From the NCBI RefSeq assembly GCF_021412625.1, contig NZ_JAKCFI010000014.1, positions 124,001 through 188,000 of the forward strand: a DNA stretch of 64,000 nucleotides, in the 5' to 3' direction. Position 1 is the first letter of the stretch; every line of letters begins with the position of its first letter. Of the stretch, positions 61,559-64,000 are shown in pieces. The DNA is from Myxococcus stipitatus. Its GTDB lineage: Bacteria > Myxococcota > Myxococcia > Myxococcales > Myxococcaceae. The notes under the pieces were generated by a model. That model did not search any database. It was given only the letters and a program-made list of their open reading frames with translations, and was not told the origin of the DNA. The position numbers were made by a program, and so were the translations under genes.

Positions 61559-61999
61559 CTAGAGGAGGGGCACGCGCTCGGGCAGCTCTCGCGCCGGCAC
61601 GGCGGAGTAGTCCGACCCCAGGTCCAGCAGCACGCGCTGGCGCACCCGCGTGCTCAGGGCCTTGCGCAGCCGGCCGAGGAATTCGGGAGGAGCGGCGATG
61701 ACCAGCTTGTCGAAGGCGTGCTGGTCGTGGCCGCGGTCCAGCCGGCTGGACAGCTCGCGGGCGAAGCGCTCGTGCTCCAGCTCCCGGCGTCCCTGGGGTT
61801 CGTTCTCGCCCGGGGGGCCATGCAGGGTGCCGGCGTTGGGGTTGTCTGGCTGATCGCGCAGCTCCTCGCTCTTGGCCCGGCTCTCGTCGTGGTGGAACTC
61901 CTCGACGAGCCGCCAGTCGGTGTCGGCCTTCGCGTTCGTCTCGAAGAGCCGCGCCCGGCTCGAGTTCCCCACGAGAATCCAGAGCTTTGCGTCCGCCAT
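61559..61999 (-). CDS. host-attachment (AtsE-type, PF10116-like) family protein
   Basis: 146 residues. The sequence V-G-N-S-S-R-A-R-L-F-E, late D-L-G-S-D-Y-S-A, and an internal H-E-R-F-A-R-E-L segment match the protein-required-for-attachment-to-host-cells family, related to baeRF/eRF1-like folds. The name derives from work in plant-associated bacteria. In soil bacteria the role is unclear. There is no signal peptide, so it is cytosolic. The upstream gap of 228 nt to the divergent PEGA gene holds the promoters. Confidence 0.85.
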   Translation of the reverse strand: MADAKLWILVGNSSRARLFETNAKADTDWRLVEEFHHDESRAKSEELRDQPDNPNAGTLHGPPGENEPQGRRELEHERFARELSSRLDRGHDQHAFDKLVIAAPPEFLGRLRKALSTRVRQRVLLDLGSDYSAVPARELPERVPLL

Positions 62000-62227
62000 G
62001 TGTCACGCCTCCATCGGGGTGGGAGAGGTCCAGGTGGTGGGAGACCTCACGCAGGGGAGATGAGGACCGGAACGTGGAGCGGCAAGCTTCCGGCGTGGAC
62101 CGGTTTCCCCTCCGCGCGCAGGGCAGGCGGGCATGTCCCACCCGGTTGACAACCACCCACGCCTCCCCGGCTGTTCGAAATGTGGGCGATCATTCCGTTG
62201 AGACTGCCAACGGAGTAGAACCGGGCC

Positions 62228-63439
62228 ATGCGTATTCCCATCTTCGCGCCGGCCGCCTTCGTGGCGCTCGTGCTGCTGGCTCCCTCTTCGTGGGCGCAAG
62301 AGGGGTTGGGGCTGGACCTCAGCTCGGAAACCTCCGCTCCCGCTCCCACCGACGCCCAGCAGCCGGGGCTCGACATGGGGTTGGACCTGCGCGAGGAGGA
62401 CCCGAACGCGGCGCTGCTTCCGCGCTTCGTGCTCCTGGGCATCGAGACGCCGGAGCGGGCCGGAGCGCAGCAGGCCACGGTGTGGCTGAAGGAGCTGGCG
62501 CGCGGCGCGCTGTCGTCGGGCATGGTGACGCTGGGCGCGAACCTCCAGGAGGCGCGCGAGCGGCTGGACGCGGGCTACGACGCGGCGGTGCGCTGCTCGG
62601 CGGCCACGTGTCTGGCGGAGCCGGCGGAGTCGCTGGACGCGGACCTGGTCACCACCGCGCGGCTGTCGCTGGAGGACGCGGGCTGGACGCTGCGCGCGTG
62701 GACGTATGACCGCGACCGCAACGTCGTGCACGAGGACGTGGTGAGCGGACGCAACCCGAAGGACGCGGCCTTCCAGAAGGAGGCGGCTGGCAAGCTGTCG
62801 AACCGGATGATGATGCTGGGCCGTCCGCGCGCGATGTTGAAGGTGACGGTCAACGTGCCGCAGGCGGTGGTGAAGGTGGGCGAGCGCATCATCGGCGTGG
62901 GCACCGTGGAGGCCCGCCTGCCGCCCGGCAAGCACGTGGTGGAGATCTCCGCGGACGAGTACAGCACGGTGACGAAGACGCTGGACCTCAAGCCCGGCGC
63001 CCGCGAGGAGGTGGAGGCGCGGCTGGAGATTTCCGGTCCGGCGCCCGAGGGGCCGGAGGAGGCGGTGGCCCGGCTGTCGAAGTCGCGCGCGGGAGGCGGC
63101 ACGCCCATCTACAAGCGTCCGGCCTTCTACTCCGCGCTGGTGGGGCTGGCGGCGGTGGGCGTGGGCGCGGTGATGGGGATGGGGGCCAAGGACGTGGAGA
63201 AGCGCGCGGTCGACGCGGACGGGGACGGCGTCATCGACGTCACCCGCAAGGAGCGGTTGGACGCGAAGTCCCAGGCGGACCTCGCCACCGTGCTGCTCAT
63301 CGGCGGTGGAGTGGCCACGGCCGGCAGCGTGACGTGGCTCCTGGTGGTGCCTTCTCGCAGTGAAGCCCCGGCGCCCACGAGCGCGGGCACGGGCAGTGCC
63401 GCCACGGCGGTTCACGTCGTCGTCGGTGGGAGCTTCTGA
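62228..63439 (+). CDS. exported PEGA-domain membrane protein
   Basis: 403 residues. A signal peptide (1-23, S-S-W-A-Q) precedes a spacer and an alpha/beta region. A PEGA-type surface beta module lies near 205-270, with P-Q-A-V-V-K-V-G-E-R and L-P-P-G-K-H-V-V-E-I. Two hydrophobic segments at about 300-320 and 345-365 probably anchor it in the membrane; the final residues return to a small domain. The composition and position suggest an envelope protein. The function is unknown. The MopE-like gene begins 4 nt after its stop, so both are likely one transcript. Confidence 0.83.
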   Translation: MRIPIFAPAAFVALVLLAPSSWAQEGLGLDLSSETSAPAPTDAQQPGLDMGLDLREEDPNAALLPRFVLLGIETPERAGAQQATVWLKELARGALSSGMVTLGANLQEARERLDAGYDAAVRCSAATCLAEPAESLDADLVTTARLSLEDAGWTLRAWTYDRDRNVVHEDVVSGRNPKDAAFQKEAAGKLSNRMMMLGRPRAMLKVTVNVPQAVVKVGERIIGVGTVEARLPPGKHVVEISADEYSTVTKTLDLKPGAREEVEARLEISGPAPEGPEEAVARLSKSRAGGGTPIYKRPAFYSALVGLAAVGVGAVMGMGAKDVEKRAVDADGDGVIDVTRKERLDAKSQADLATVLLIGGGVATAGSVTWLLVVPSRSEAPAPTSAGTGSAATAVHVVVGGSF

Positions 63440-63443
63440 GCCT

Positions 63444-64000
63444 ATGAAGACCTTCGATTCCTGGCGCCAGGTCCTCGCGTGCCTCCTGCTGGTGGGCGCG
63501 GCGGCGTGCAAGGTGGAGTTCCCGGATGCGCCCTACACCTGCGAGACGAACGCGGACTGTGGCGGCGACTCCTTCGTCTGCGCGGAGCTCCCCAACGGTG
63601 GCCCCCGCTACTGTTGCAAGCCCGAGTCGGCGGAGGTCTGCAACCGGCTGGACGACGACTGCGACGGCGAGGTCGACGAGCTGGACACGCCCTGCTACTC
63701 GGGGCCCGAGGGGACGCGAGGCGTGGGCACGTGCCGCGACGGCCGCTCCGTGTGCGCGAACGACCTGACCATCGCCTGCGTCGACCAGGTGAAGCCGACC
63801 GCGGAGCGCTGCAACCAGCTCGATGACGACTGCGACGGACAGGTCGACGAGGACTTCAACCTGCAGACGGACGTGTTCAACTGCGGCGCGTGCGGCACGG
63901 TGTGCGCCGCCCAGCAGAACTGCGTGGAGGGCCACTGCCAGAAGCGCGCGGAGCTCGACTGCGGCAACGGCTTCGACGACAACCAGGACGGCCAGGCGGA
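63444..64000 (+). CDS. MopE-like Cys-rich lipoprotein (5' part)
   Basis: The frame starts at ATG 63444, 4 nt after the PEGA gene stop, and runs off the right edge with no stop, so about 185 residues are visible. The signal ends in V-G-A-A-A-C22. The mature part repeats C-N-R/Q-L-D-D-D-C-D-G-E/Q-V-D-E (twice so far), the Asp-rich calcium/metal motif of MopE-related proteins. Cys pairs (E-T-N-A-D-C, C-G-A-C-G-T-V-C-A) suggest disulfides. It is likely an extracytoplasmic metal-binding lipoprotein; the remainder must be read beyond the window. Confidence 0.88.
   Translation, partial: MKTFDSWRQVLACLLLVGAAACKVEFPDAPYTCETNADCGGDSFVCAELPNGGPRYCCKPESAEVCNRLDDDCDGEVDELDTPCYSGPEGTRGVGTCRDGRSVCANDLTIACVDQVKPTAERCNQLDDDCDGQVDEDFNLQTDVFNCGACGTVCAAQQNCVEGHCQKRAELDCGNGFDDNQDGQA

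Noticed and set aside
1..64000. CRISPR arrays, tRNA or rRNA genes, insertion sequences, prophage
   Set aside because: No regularly spaced repeats, transposase-like proteins, or recognisable RNA genes were found on either strand.

Overview
The window is very GC-rich, densely coded DNA of a predatory, fruiting delta-proteobacterium, most likely Myxococcaceae (Myxococcus, Corallococcus or a relative). The basis is the gene set: many Cys-rich or low-complexity lipoproteins, MopE-type DDDCDG repeats, ELWxxDGT-type repeat proteins, a Hanks-type Ser/Thr kinase, a PilZ protein, a TonB receptor with an N-terminal TonB-C-like domain, and a lipoprotein toxin/immunity pair of a kind common in myxobacteria. 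No tRNA, rRNA, insertion sequence, phage or CRISPR array was seen. Both ends of the window cut through a gene.

Layout. 0-4.8 kb: end of an NTF2/SnoaL-like gene, alkaline ceramidase, erythromycin-esterase-like protein, a zinc alcohol dehydrogenase coupled to a GXWXG/DUF4334 protein, and a YCII protein. 4.9-9.8 kb: urease operon on the minus strand, ureD-ureAB(fused)-ureC-ureF-ureG. It has no ureE, UreG has a His-rich tail, and a perfect 22-bp palindrome covers the ureD start codon. 9.8-12.2 kb: Tox-REase-5 lipoprotein toxin and Imm52 immunity gene. 12.4-18.3 kb: small Cys-rich lipoprotein, PilZ, zf-TFIIB membrane protein, a galactose/glyoxal-oxidase-like radical copper oxidase, a repeat lipoprotein and an unrecognised cytosolic protein. 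18.8-21.6 kb: two unrecognised zinc-ribbon proteins, one large, helical and coiled-coil. 21.6-29.9 kb: SDR, enoyl-thioester-reductase-like MDR, flippase-like membrane protein, molybdopterin oxidoreductase, exported proteins and a KAS III enzyme.

30.0-35.0 kb is an envelope cluster: an OmpA-type lipoprotein, the TonB-C/receptor fusion, a lipoprotein 2 nt behind it, and a Cys-rich lipoprotein closed by a strong intrinsic terminator. 35.0-45.9 kb carries an Hsp70-type ATPase without substrate domain, two lipoproteins, CHAD, pyrophosphatase, SelO, a coupled SDR/GST pair, Dps and a beta-rich lipoprotein. 46.0-53.6 kb has a TonB-like protein, DUF4265, a rhodanese divergent from a MocR regulator, a TetR/SDR divergent pair, and an SDR-AraC operon with 21-bp-phased direct repeats over its promoter. 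53.6-64.0 kb has a lipase-like hydrolase, an S46 dipeptidyl-peptidase, a Ser/Thr kinase, a cyclase-fold protein lacking one metal ligand, a GST, a HAD phosphatase, a host-attachment-family protein, a PEGA protein and the start of a MopE-like lipoprotein.

How the genes work together. Most are independent housekeeping or envelope genes. The groups that plausibly act together are the urease operon, the toxin/immunity pair, the 30-35 kb envelope set, and the regulator-target pairs at 48, 50 and 52-53 kb. Start codons were chosen from Shine-Dalgarno spacing, lipobox placement or family length.
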